The notes below the pieces were generated by a model. The model searched no databases. It was not told the DNA's origin and saw only the letters and a program-made list of their open reading frames with translations. A stretch of DNA of 11,378 nucleotides from an uncultured Clostridia bacterium (GTDB lineage: Bacteria > Bacillota > Clostridia > Christensenellales > CAG-138): positions 1 through 11,378 of the forward strand of contig CALGGM010000158.1 of assembly GCA_937915925.1 (NCBI GenBank), written 5' to 3'. A program made the translations under genes and the position numbers. Below, piece after piece: positions 6,943-11,378 of the stretch. Within the stretch, counting starts at the first letter, position 1; each line of letters begins with the position of its first letter.

Positions 6943-7524
6943 TCAGTCACCGTCCGCGCCGAGCACGTCCGAAAGCGCTTCGGACAGCGCGTTCATATAC
7001 CCTTCCGCGTCGCGCCGCTGTGCTTCGGCAAACGCCGAAAGCGCTTCTTCGCTCGGCGTGTACGCGTCGACAAAGCGCAGCGCCGCTTCGGCGCGCTTCG
7101 ATTTCAGCGCGATCTGCGTGTAGCACGGTCCCACCGAAAACAGGCGAAGCGCCTGCGACGGGGCAATCAGTCCGCTTGTCAGAATGCCGAGCGTATCGAA
7201 GATCGTATCGTTTGCGATCGGTCCGATCAGCACGTCCGCGTCCGGGTACGGGTCGCGTCCCACACGGTTTTGCGAGATACAATTTAACCACGTCTCATCG
7301 CGCGAAAGCCGTACGATGTTCAAGCCTTTCGGATCGAAGTCGTAGACGTTGATAAAAACGGTCTCGCCCTTTCGCTGCGGCGTCCATCTGCCCGCGAATT
7401 CCTCGGAATCGGACAGATAAAATCCCTGCCCGAAGTCCGCGTTCTTCCGACCGTAATGCACGTCCGGGTGTTCGATTTGCCGATACCCCGCATGAAACAG
7501 CCGCATGATCCCTTCGCTTTGCAT
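6943..7524 (-). CDS. DUF3990 domain protein
   Basis: This 193-residue protein carries the DUF3990 signature. LFHAGYRQIEHPDVHYGR (9-26) is followed by DFGQGFYLS (30-38) and a segment FINVYDFD (57-64). I recall DUF3990 as related in fold to ADP-ribosyltransferase-like domains, but no activity is established and I make none up. The ATG at 7524 is preceded by GAGGGAGGG; a longer reading frame to 7617 would run through the promoter and terminator and is rejected. The C-terminal 60 residues are Ala/Glu-rich and helical. It is the first gene of the four-gene operon, directly behind the promoter at 7550-7578. Confidence 0.75.
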   Translation of the reverse strand: MQSEGIMRLFHAGYRQIEHPDVHYGRKNADFGQGFYLSDSEEFAGRWTPQRKGETVFINVYDFDPKGLNIVRLSRDETWLNCISQNRVGRDPYPDADVLIGPIANDTIFDTLGILTSGLIAPSQALRLFSVGPCYTQIALKSKRAEAALRFVDAYTPSEEALSAFAEAQRRDAEGYMNALSEALSDVLGADGD

Positions 7525-7549
7525 CGTCGCCCTCCCTCGCTTTTCGAAA

Positions 7550-7578
7550 ATTATATCAAAAAACCGAAGCCGTGTAAA
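7550..7578 (-). promoter_or_regulatory. Sigma-A promoter of the DUF3990 operon
   Basis: TTTACA (7573-7578) and a consensus TATAAT (7550-7555) are separated by exactly 17 bases on the minus strand. Transcription should start near 7543, about 18 bases before the ATG. The -35 box lies in the loop of the terminator at 7558-7586 and the spacer contains its 3' stem arm and T-run, so the two signals share the same DNA. Confidence 0.8.
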
Positions 7579-7586
7579 GCTTCGGT
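7558..7586 (-). terminator. Intrinsic terminator of the RiPP operon
   Basis: On the minus strand ACCGAAGC (7579-7586) pairs with GCTTCGGT (7563-7570) around the 8-base loop TTTACACG, and the 3' arm runs into six T (7558-7563). It lies about 110 bases after the stop of the S26 peptidase gene with only a palindromic repeat between, so it should end the six-gene RiPP transcript. Confidence 0.85.
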
Positions 7587-7611
7587 AACGAACACTGTTC
7601 TGACAAATATC

Positions 7612-7671
7612 TGTCATTCTGAGAAGCGACGAAGAATCTCCAAGATCCTTCGACTTCGCCTCAGGATGACA
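7612..7671. repeat. 60-base imperfect palindromic repeat
   Basis: The ends TGTCATTCTGAG and CTCAGGATGACA are inverted copies with one mismatch. The inner arms (GCGACGAAGAATCT against AGATCCTTCGACTTCGC) continue the dyad. I recall close relatives as a widespread short intergenic palindrome in bacterial genomes. It carries no ORF and no T-run. It sits between the S26 peptidase stop (7696) and the terminator, so it would fold in the 3' end of the RiPP mRNA. Confidence 0.65.
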
Positions 7672-7695
7672 TATTATGCATTCGACGCCGTACCT

Positions 7696-8157
7696 CTATG
7701 CCCCGCGCTTTCGGATGCGCTTCAAAAGCGGCGTGATGCCGAGCTTATGAAGGACCTTTGCCGCAAACCGCCTGCATGCGGCGAAGCATGCGCGAAGGGG
7801 ATAGATCGCGTTCCACACCCTTGCGTAGCGAAGATACCCTTTGTCGGTCACGGAATGGGAAACGCCCTTTCTCTGAAACCCCGTGAGCACGCCGATCACG
7901 GCGTCGAACGGGACCTTTTCGAGCGCATAGGTATTGTCGCCGCGGATCAGGTAATACGGTTCCTCCACGCGGATCACGCGGTGCAGCACGTAGCTCGGAC
8001 CGCGCCGGCACAGCGCGACGTCGAGCGGCTTCAGCCTACCCTCCGGTACGGCGACGGTGATCAGATCCCGATCCTGCTTCAGCATCGGGCGCATGCTTAC
8101 GCCTCTTGTTTTGTAAACCAGCTTTCCGTCGCGGGAAAGGATCTCCTCAAACGTCAT
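7696..8157 (-). CDS. S26-family signal peptidase-like protein, candidate leader peptidase
   Basis: The 153-residue protein has the S24/S26 peptidase fold. GVSMRPML at 19-26 gives nucleophile S21, YVLHRVI at 56-62 gives H59, and LIRGDN at 70-75 gives D74. A His at the place of the usual bacterial general-base Lys is the SipW/ER/archaeal arrangement, not the classic SipS one. The C-terminal half (about 105-153) is basic with a moderately hydrophobic stretch at about 110-135 that may associate with the membrane; no clear N-terminal anchor is present. As the last gene of the RiPP operon it could cut the leader from the modified precursors. GGAGG precedes the ATG; 39 bases separate it from the PqqD-like gene. 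Confidence 0.75.
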   Translation of the reverse strand: MTFEEILSRDGKLVYKTRGVSMRPMLKQDRDLITVAVPEGRLKPLDVALCRRGPSYVLHRVIRVEEPYYLIRGDNTYALEKVPFDAVIGVLTGFQRKGVSHSVTDKGYLRYARVWNAIYPLRACFAACRRFAAKVLHKLGITPLLKRIRKRGA

Positions 8158-8196
8158 CGCGCCTCCGAACGTCTACGGTCCTAAAAAGAACCGGAT

Positions 8197-8457
8197 TTAT
8201 TCTTCGATCGCGCCGATGCTGCGCAGCGAGTCGAGCGCTTTTTGAACGTCCGCCGCGATCCGCTCGCGCGGAGCGTCGTACTTTTCGCACATGCGCGCGA
8301 CGATCGCGTCCTCCGACGTTTCCGTTTTCAGGCAGTCCACGATGAACGCGGCGGTCTTATTGCTGCGCACGATCCCCGAAAACGCCTCCGTGCCGAGCGG
8401 CACGAGAAACTGCGTCTCGTCGATGTTCTGGGTGATAAAATTGGATTTCAGCTTCAT
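8197..8457 (-). CDS. PqqD-like RiPP recognition element protein
   Basis: This 86-residue protein is a stand-alone PqqD-type domain. An N-terminal beta region (FITQNIDETQFLVPLG, 7-22) is followed by the segment SNKTAAFIVDCL (32-43), then helices ending SLRSIGAIEE. PqqD-like domains bind the leader of a precursor peptide and present it to a radical SAM enzyme. Its place 10 bases after the radical SAM gene, with AAGGAG before the ATG at 8457, supports that role here. A longer frame to 8505 overlaps the radical SAM gene and has no ribosome binding site, so it is rejected. Partner peptides are inferred to be the two products at 9792-10018. Confidence 0.8.
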   Translation of the reverse strand: MKLKSNFITQNIDETQFLVPLGTEAFSGIVRSNKTAAFIVDCLKTETSEDAIVARMCEKYDAPRERIAADVQKALDSLRSIGAIEE

Positions 8458-8467
8458 ATGTTCTCCT

Positions 8468-9787
8468 TCAGCAGTCCGCGATCTCCTCCGCGTCGATCTG
8501 CGCATTTTGATCGATGATCCGTTTCAGCACGTCGAGCGCGAAGATCATGCGCGCCTCGCGGCAATGCGTGTCCTGCACGGGACAGCTTTGAAAGCTCGTG
8601 CAGTCCGGCAAAAACGGGCATTTCCTGCATTGTTCCCGCGTCTCGTGCGCGTCGCAGAACGCCGCGCGCGCCGCCCCGTCCGTTACGCCGTGAAACACAT
8701 CCCCGTACCGCGCTTCCGGCTGGCAGTGCTCGCACGGATACAGTCCGCCGTCCGGCGCGATCACAAACGTTCCGGCGTCCGCCATGCAGGCATTCGCGCG
8801 AAACGACATCCGCGGCGCAAGAAACGGATGGGCTTTGATCCCTTCCTTTTCGATCAGCGAACGGATCGCGGCGATCCGCTCCCACATGGCAAGATCGTTC
8901 TCGCCCGTGCGGATCTGGTTCAGCGGCGCAAAGTACAGCCCGACGTTTTCCTTGTGTTTGATGCGCGCGCCGAGGTCCTTCAAAAACTGCGGCATGCCGT
9001 CCCAGTTGGCTTCCTCTGCGTTGCAGCGGATCACGACCTGAATGCCCGCCGCGCTCATCAAATCGACGGCGTCCATGACGGCATGATAGGTATCGCGGTA
9101 CGCGTAATAGCGTTTTCGCGCGATATAATCCGGTTCCGCGCCGTCCATCGAGATCTGCACATGTCCGACGTTCCAGTCGTCCTTCATCTTCCGCACGGTC
9201 TCGGGCGTAACCAGACTGCCGTTAGAAATGATCCTCGACCCGTATGCGACGCCGTGCTCCTTCAGCTGACCGGTGATGCGGTCGATGATCCCGGGGTGCA
9301 GCAGCGGCTCGCCTCCGAACCACGTGAGCTTCACGGGCCTTCCCTTGCACTGTTCGAGGATGAACCGCACCGTCTGATCCGCGACCTCTTGGGTCATAGT
9401 TATCGGATGAACGCCCTCCTCGTAGCAGTACACGCACCGCGCGTTGCAGCCGAACGTCGGAAGGATCTGAAAGCGCGTTCCGGCGTCCCGACTTTTCGCA
9501 AACAGTCTTCCGAGGCGGGCGACCGATTCATAAAACGCGCACTCGTCTTTATCTTCGGGAACGAGAAACAGCCCTTCAACGAGGGCTCTTTCACAATCTA
9601 TTCCTTTTACCGACCGCGGGAGGTCCGCCTCTGAAAGCTGCGCCGTCAGCGTATGAAACACATACCGTTTTCCCTTGTGTTCAAACGCGAGCGCAAACTG
9701 CGACGGCACATAGACGGTGTCTTCCCTGAGCTCCTGTTTCGGAAGAAGCTTCAAAAGCGTTGTGTCCGCTTGATGCAATACCTTCAT
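8468..9787 (-). CDS. Radical SAM/SPASM peptide-modifying enzyme
   Basis: This 439-residue enzyme has the radical SAM cluster motif CNARCVYC (C114, C118, C121), then GGEPL at 158-162. It ends in a SPASM domain with auxiliary cluster cysteines: C334 and C352 in a C-X17-C with GGLYPC, then C355, C387, C390, C396, C402 and C409. SPASM members modify RiPP precursors, for example by thioether or carbon-carbon links at unactivated carbons. The spacing C396-X5-C402 differs from the usual X3. The N-terminal 100 residues lack a clear fold call and may contact the leader. The ATG at 9787 is chosen because a longer frame to 9841 would overlap precursor B; it begins 4 bases after that gene's stop. The exact chemistry cannot be read from sequence. 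Confidence 0.9.
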   Translation of the reverse strand: MKVLHQADTTLLKLLPKQELREDTVYVPSQFALAFEHKGKRYVFHTLTAQLSEADLPRSVKGIDCERALVEGLFLVPEDKDECAFYESVARLGRLFAKSRDAGTRFQILPTFGCNARCVYCYEEGVHPITMTQEVADQTVRFILEQCKGRPVKLTWFGGEPLLHPGIIDRITGQLKEHGVAYGSRIISNGSLVTPETVRKMKDDWNVGHVQISMDGAEPDYIARKRYYAYRDTYHAVMDAVDLMSAAGIQVVIRCNAEEANWDGMPQFLKDLGARIKHKENVGLYFAPLNQIRTGENDLAMWERIAAIRSLIEKEGIKAHPFLAPRMSFRANACMADAGTFVIAPDGGLYPCEHCQPEARYGDVFHGVTDGAARAAFCDAHETREQCRKCPFLPDCTSFQSCPVQDTHCREARMIFALDVLKRIIDQNAQIDAEEIADC

Positions 9788-9791
9788 TCGA

Positions 9792-9899
9792 TCAGGGAAG
9801 CTCCGGCGTTTTGATGTCGTCGGTAACGCAGGGAGACGCAACGATCGCTGCCCCGCAGAGCTCGATCACCTCAAGAACCGGTTCCTGATACGTTTCCAT
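9792..9899 (-). CDS. Putative RiPP precursor peptide B (35 aa)
   Basis: This short frame runs ATG to TGA between precursor A and the radical SAM gene. Its leader METYQEPVLEVIEL aligns with that of precursor A, with YxxPxL at residues 4-9. The likely core follows with C15, an AAIVASPC stretch ending at C24, and a tail ending in TPELP. The two precursors are identical at 11 of their first 24 positions. A weak AGG site lies 5 bases before the ATG, weaker than that of precursor A. Two cysteines are available for linkage by the radical SAM enzyme. Homology to a second peptide and the immediate enzyme context make a real gene likely, despite its size. Product structure is unknown. Confidence 0.8.
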   Translation of the reverse strand: METYQEPVLEVIELCGAAIVASPCVTDDIKTPELP

Positions 9900-9913
9900 C
9901 CGTGCCTATGGGA

Positions 9914-10018
9914 TCAGCTATCGGTCTCCGGCGTTTCCGTGTTGCCGCAGCCGCTCGTCACGATGGTGCTGACGCCAAGCTCCACGATTTCCATTTTCGG
10001 TGATTCGTATCTCTCCAT
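9914..10018 (-). CDS. Putative RiPP precursor peptide A (34 aa)
   Basis: A 34-codon frame with a strong AAGGAG site 8 bases before its ATG. The leader MERYESPKMEIVEL holds YxxPxM at residues 4-9. The core after about residue 15 is rich in Ser and Thr, contains one cysteine (C24 in TSGCG) and ends in ETPETDS with a C-terminal Ser. An in-frame ATG two codons earlier (10024) is too close to the ribosome binding site. It lies 43 bases after the kinase gene and 14 bases before precursor B. The leader motif resembles the YxxPxL motif that PqqD-like proteins bind in lasso systems. With a single Cys, only one thioether is possible; other linkages are equally open. Confidence 0.85.
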   Translation of the reverse strand: MERYESPKMEIVELGVSTIVTSGCGNTETPETDS

Positions 10019-10061
10019 TATCATAACTCCTTTCCGGATTTACAAGCAGTTTATCGGGATC

Positions 10062-10805
10062 CTACCGGATCCGTTCCCGCATGCCCTCGTACGCGACGCG
10101 CGCCGCGTCCGGGTCCATGTTGCAGTGCAGCAGGAAGAATGGGATCTTTTCAAGAAGCGTTTGCTCCATGGCGAGGATCCGCGTCATCGTCGCGGGGTCC
10201 TTTGAGGAAAACGCCTGCTTCATCAGCACGGGGAATGCCTCCGCCTTCTGCATCGGCTCGATGCGGTTTTCCGCGCCGCGCTCCAGCGAAACGATCGCGC
10301 AAAGCGGCGCAGACCCGTTCATGCCGAGACGGTGCTTACCGCGCCACGGCGTGCCGTACACCGTGATCCCGTCGTCCGCAATGCGAAGCATCGGCTTGTC
10401 GTCGTTGATCATGACGACCCGCTCGCCGTACAGCTCCCGCCACAGCCTTGCATGGGTGCTTTTGCCCGTACCGCTCGACGCCGTGAAGATGTATGCCTTT
10501 CCGTCCATGGAAAGCGCGGAGCCGTGCATCAGCAAAACGTTGTACGCCGTCAGCCCTTCGGCAAGCAGCGCGTGTACCGCGGTGTTTTCCAGATACCATG
10601 GGGCAAGCGCTTCGCCGCTCCGTTCCTCAAGCGCTGCCGTGCGGTCGAATTCCGCCTGTACGCGCGCAAGGTCCGATTCCTCAGGCTCGACGGTAAAATA
10701 CGGTTCCCGATCGGTCGAAAACGCCGCAAGGTACGACCTTGTCTGATGATGCTTGCATCTGATCCGAACCGGCACCTCCGCCAGCTCAACCGTGAATTCC
10801 TCCAC
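10062..10805 (-). CDS. HprK-like P-loop kinase of a RiPP cluster
   Basis: The 247-residue protein matches HPr-kinase-related proteins of peptide clusters. HGSAL (94-98) precedes a Walker A loop TASSGTGKST (108-117). NDDKPML (134-140) is in the Walker B/acidic position and YGTPWRGKHRLG (150-161) follows. In paeninodin-type lasso clusters a homologous kinase phosphorylates the C-terminal Ser of the precursor, so a peptide substrate is plausible. It lacks the HPr-kinase N-terminal domain, so a carbon-regulation role is unlikely. The start is uncertain: GTG at 10805 has AGGGAG 6 bases upstream and fits family length, while ATG at 10877 (271 residues) has a poorly spaced site and lies only about 13 bases after the predicted transcript start. 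It is the first gene of the operon. Confidence 0.8.
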   Translation of the reverse strand: MEEFTVELAEVPVRIRCKHHQTRSYLAAFSTDREPYFTVEPEESDLARVQAEFDRTAALEERSGEALAPWYLENTAVHALLAEGLTAYNVLLMHGSALSMDGKAYIFTASSGTGKSTHARLWRELYGERVVMINDDKPMLRIADDGITVYGTPWRGKHRLGMNGSAPLCAIVSLERGAENRIEPMQKAEAFPVLMKQAFSSKDPATMTRILAMEQTLLEKIPFFLLHCNMDPDAARVAYEGMRERIR

Positions 10806-10896
10806 CGTCCGCTCCCTGTTCTGCGTTCGAAACCGGGATATGCTTCCCAACCCGTCGTCGACGGCAGCAGACAACATATCCTGATTTCACATCATG

Positions 10897-10925
10897 ATTA
10901 TACACAACGCGCGTGAAAATAGCAA
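10897..10925 (-). promoter_or_regulatory. Sigma-A promoter of the RiPP operon
   Basis: TTGCTA (10920-10925) and a consensus TATAAT (10897-10902) are separated by 17 bases on the minus strand. Transcription should start near 10890. If the kinase starts at the GTG at 10805 this leaves a leader of about 85 bases. No obvious operator or riboswitch is visible in that leader. Confidence 0.75.
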
Positions 10926-11053
10926 GATACAAATGATATAATTCATTATAATTCATGAAGAATACATATTTGAAACGCGCTTCCCCGCCGTTTGTTCCGA
11001 TCGAAGCGCATGCCATCGCGCGGATCGAGCCGCCGCCGTCCGCAAGGCAGGGG
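10926..11053. other. Divergent intergenic region, no gene seen
   Basis: The stretch from 10806 to 11218 is the longest without a called gene. Its left part holds the kinase leader and promoter and its right part holds the tyrS promoter and leader. Between them 10930-10960 is AT-rich with two plus-strand TATAAT words that lack convincing -35 partners. 10975-11053 is GC-rich with several GATCG words and no ORF, repeat or hairpin I can support. It is the likely site for regulation of the RiPP operon by upstream factors. Confidence 0.4.
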
Positions 11054-11082
11054 TTGACAGTTTTTCGCTTTTCGTATATAAT
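11054..11082 (+). promoter_or_regulatory. Consensus sigma-A promoter of tyrS
   Basis: TTGACA (11054-11059) and TATAAT (11077-11082), both perfect consensus, are separated by 17 bases. Transcription should start near 11089, giving a leader of about 130 bases before the tyrS ATG. Such a strong promoter implies that any control acts later, in the leader. Confidence 0.9.
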
Positions 11083-11090
11083 TCCATTCA

Positions 11091-11206
11091 ACAATCGGAC
11101 GGTGCGAAAGCACCCTGCAAGGCGCATCCTTTTGGGGAGAGGACGCAGCCGGACGGACATGAGAGTATGGCCTGATAAGATTCGTTCTGTCGGGCTTTCA
11201 TTTTAG
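11091..11206 (+). ncRNA. Structured 5' leader of tyrS, unclassified
   Basis: The leader holds a perfect hairpin GGTGC-GAAA-GCACC (11101-11114) and a second imperfect stem-loop from GGC (11121-11123) to GCC (11148-11150). CGGACGG occurs twice, at 11096-11102 and 11150-11156. A third hairpin precedes the ribosome binding site. Many Gram-positive tyrS genes carry a T-box leader, but the T-box AGGGTGG-ACCGCG sequence is missing and the leader is short for one. It also contains a 15-codon frame from ATG 11159 to TAG 11204-11206, ending at the tyrS ribosome binding site and containing no Tyr codon. I do not recognise the class; it may be a new regulatory RNA or simply a folded leader. Confidence 0.4.
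11170..11204 (+). terminator. Terminator-like hairpin just before the tyrS ribosome binding site
   Basis: GCCTGATA (11170-11177) pairs with TGTCGGGC (11188-11195) with two G-U pairs. An inner GA/TT step closes a TTCG loop. TTTCATTTT follows. The broken T-run makes it a moderate terminator at best. Its place between the promoter and tyrS fits attenuation, with an alternative fold of the upstream leader allowing read-through. Confidence 0.4.
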
Positions 11207-11218
11207 AGGAGGAACAGT

Positions 11219-11378
11219 ATGCAAATTTACGAAGAACTCAAAGCGCGCGGACTGCTCGCGCAGGTCACGGACGAGGACGAGATCCGCGAGCTCATCAACA
11301 ACGGCGGCGCAAAGTTTTACATTGGCTTTGACTGCACGGCGGACAGCCTGACGGCGGGACACTTTATGGCGCTCACGC
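11219..11378 (+). CDS. tyrS: Tyrosyl-tRNA synthetase, N-terminal part (runs off window)
   Basis: The first 53 codons are present. The start MQIYEELKARGLLAQVTDED and the following GGAKFYIGFDCTADSL and GHFMAL segments match bacterial TyrS. The class I signature region begins here (ADSLTAGHFMAL corresponds to the HIGH-like HVGH, with TAGH instead of the common HVGH or HIGH). The enzyme charges tRNA-Tyr in the cytoplasm. GAGGAGG lies 6 bases before the ATG, a very strong ribosome binding site. It is the only plus-strand gene and is divergent from the RiPP operon. The TAGH variation should be checked against close relatives; the rest of the gene lies outside the window. Confidence 0.95.
   Translation, partial: MQIYEELKARGLLAQVTDEDEIRELINNGGAKFYIGFDCTADSLTAGHFMALT

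Noticed and set aside
6943..7617. Longer start (31 extra residues) for the DUF3990 protein
   Set aside because: The extension would translate the terminator hairpin and promoter; the ATG at 7524 has a good ribosome binding site and begins just before the conserved domain.
8291..9634. 447-codon plus-strand frame antisense to the radical SAM gene
   Set aside because: Its translation is Arg-, Val- and His-rich with no motif, while the opposite strand encodes a complete radical SAM/SPASM enzyme. Long antisense frames are expected in GC-rich genes.
9792..10018. Lasso peptide cluster, suggested by the YxxPxL leader motif and HprK-like kinase
   Set aside because: No asparagine-synthetase-like cyclase and no B2 transglutaminase-like protease are in the window; the modifying enzyme is a radical SAM protein.
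11083..11218. T-box riboswitch ahead of tyrS
   Set aside because: The conserved T-box sequence is absent and the leader is too short for a canonical Stem I plus antiterminator.
1..11378. CRISPR array, insertion sequence, tRNA or rRNA gene
   Set aside because: No regularly spaced identical repeats, no transposase frame, and no tRNA- or rRNA-like sequence was seen on either strand.

Overview
The window looks like a chromosomal segment of a fairly GC-rich, low-oxygen Firmicute, most likely a gut-type member of the Clostridia. Several signs point this way: DUF4179-type anti-sigma factors with ECF sigma partners, a C_GCAxxG_C_C protein next to an iron-sulfur flavoprotein-like reductase, Gram-positive style AGGAG ribosome binding sites, and intergenic palindromic repeats of a kind I recall from gut Clostridia. 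This placement is inference; the window has no rRNA or species marker. Every gene is on the minus strand except a partial tyrosyl-tRNA synthetase gene entering at the right edge on the plus strand.

Right to left, in the direction of minus-strand transcription. (1) From a clear sigma-A promoter near 10910 runs an apparent six-gene operon for a ribosomally made, post-translationally modified peptide (RiPP). In order it holds an HprK-like P-loop kinase, two very short homologous precursor peptides (34 and 35 residues), a radical SAM/SPASM enzyme, a stand-alone PqqD-like leader-binding protein and an S26-type signal peptidase. A strong intrinsic terminator follows at 7558-7586. Both precursors carry a YxxPx(M/L) leader motif, like the motif bound by PqqD-like domains in lasso-peptide systems, but no lasso cyclase is present. 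This is the most novel part of the window. (2) The -35 box of the next promoter lies inside the loop of that terminator. It drives four tightly packed genes: a DUF3990 protein, a C_GCAxxG_C_C protein, an iron-sulfur flavoprotein-like reductase and an HD-domain phosphohydrolase. These end at a 15-bp-stem terminator (4840-4894). (3) Two paralogous sigma/anti-sigma pairs follow in tandem (4756-2530 and 2302-186). Each is an ECF-type sigma factor directly followed by a one-pass membrane DUF4179-like anti-sigma factor. The two sigma genes share a 53-base leader that is much better conserved than the coding sequence after it.

Intergenic repeats abut the stop codons of both anti-sigma genes, and another palindromic repeat lies behind the RiPP operon. 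On the plus strand at the right edge, tyrS has a consensus promoter and a structured leader of about 130 bases with a terminator-like hairpin but no T-box sequence. At the left edge is a plus-strand terminator for a gene lying outside the window.
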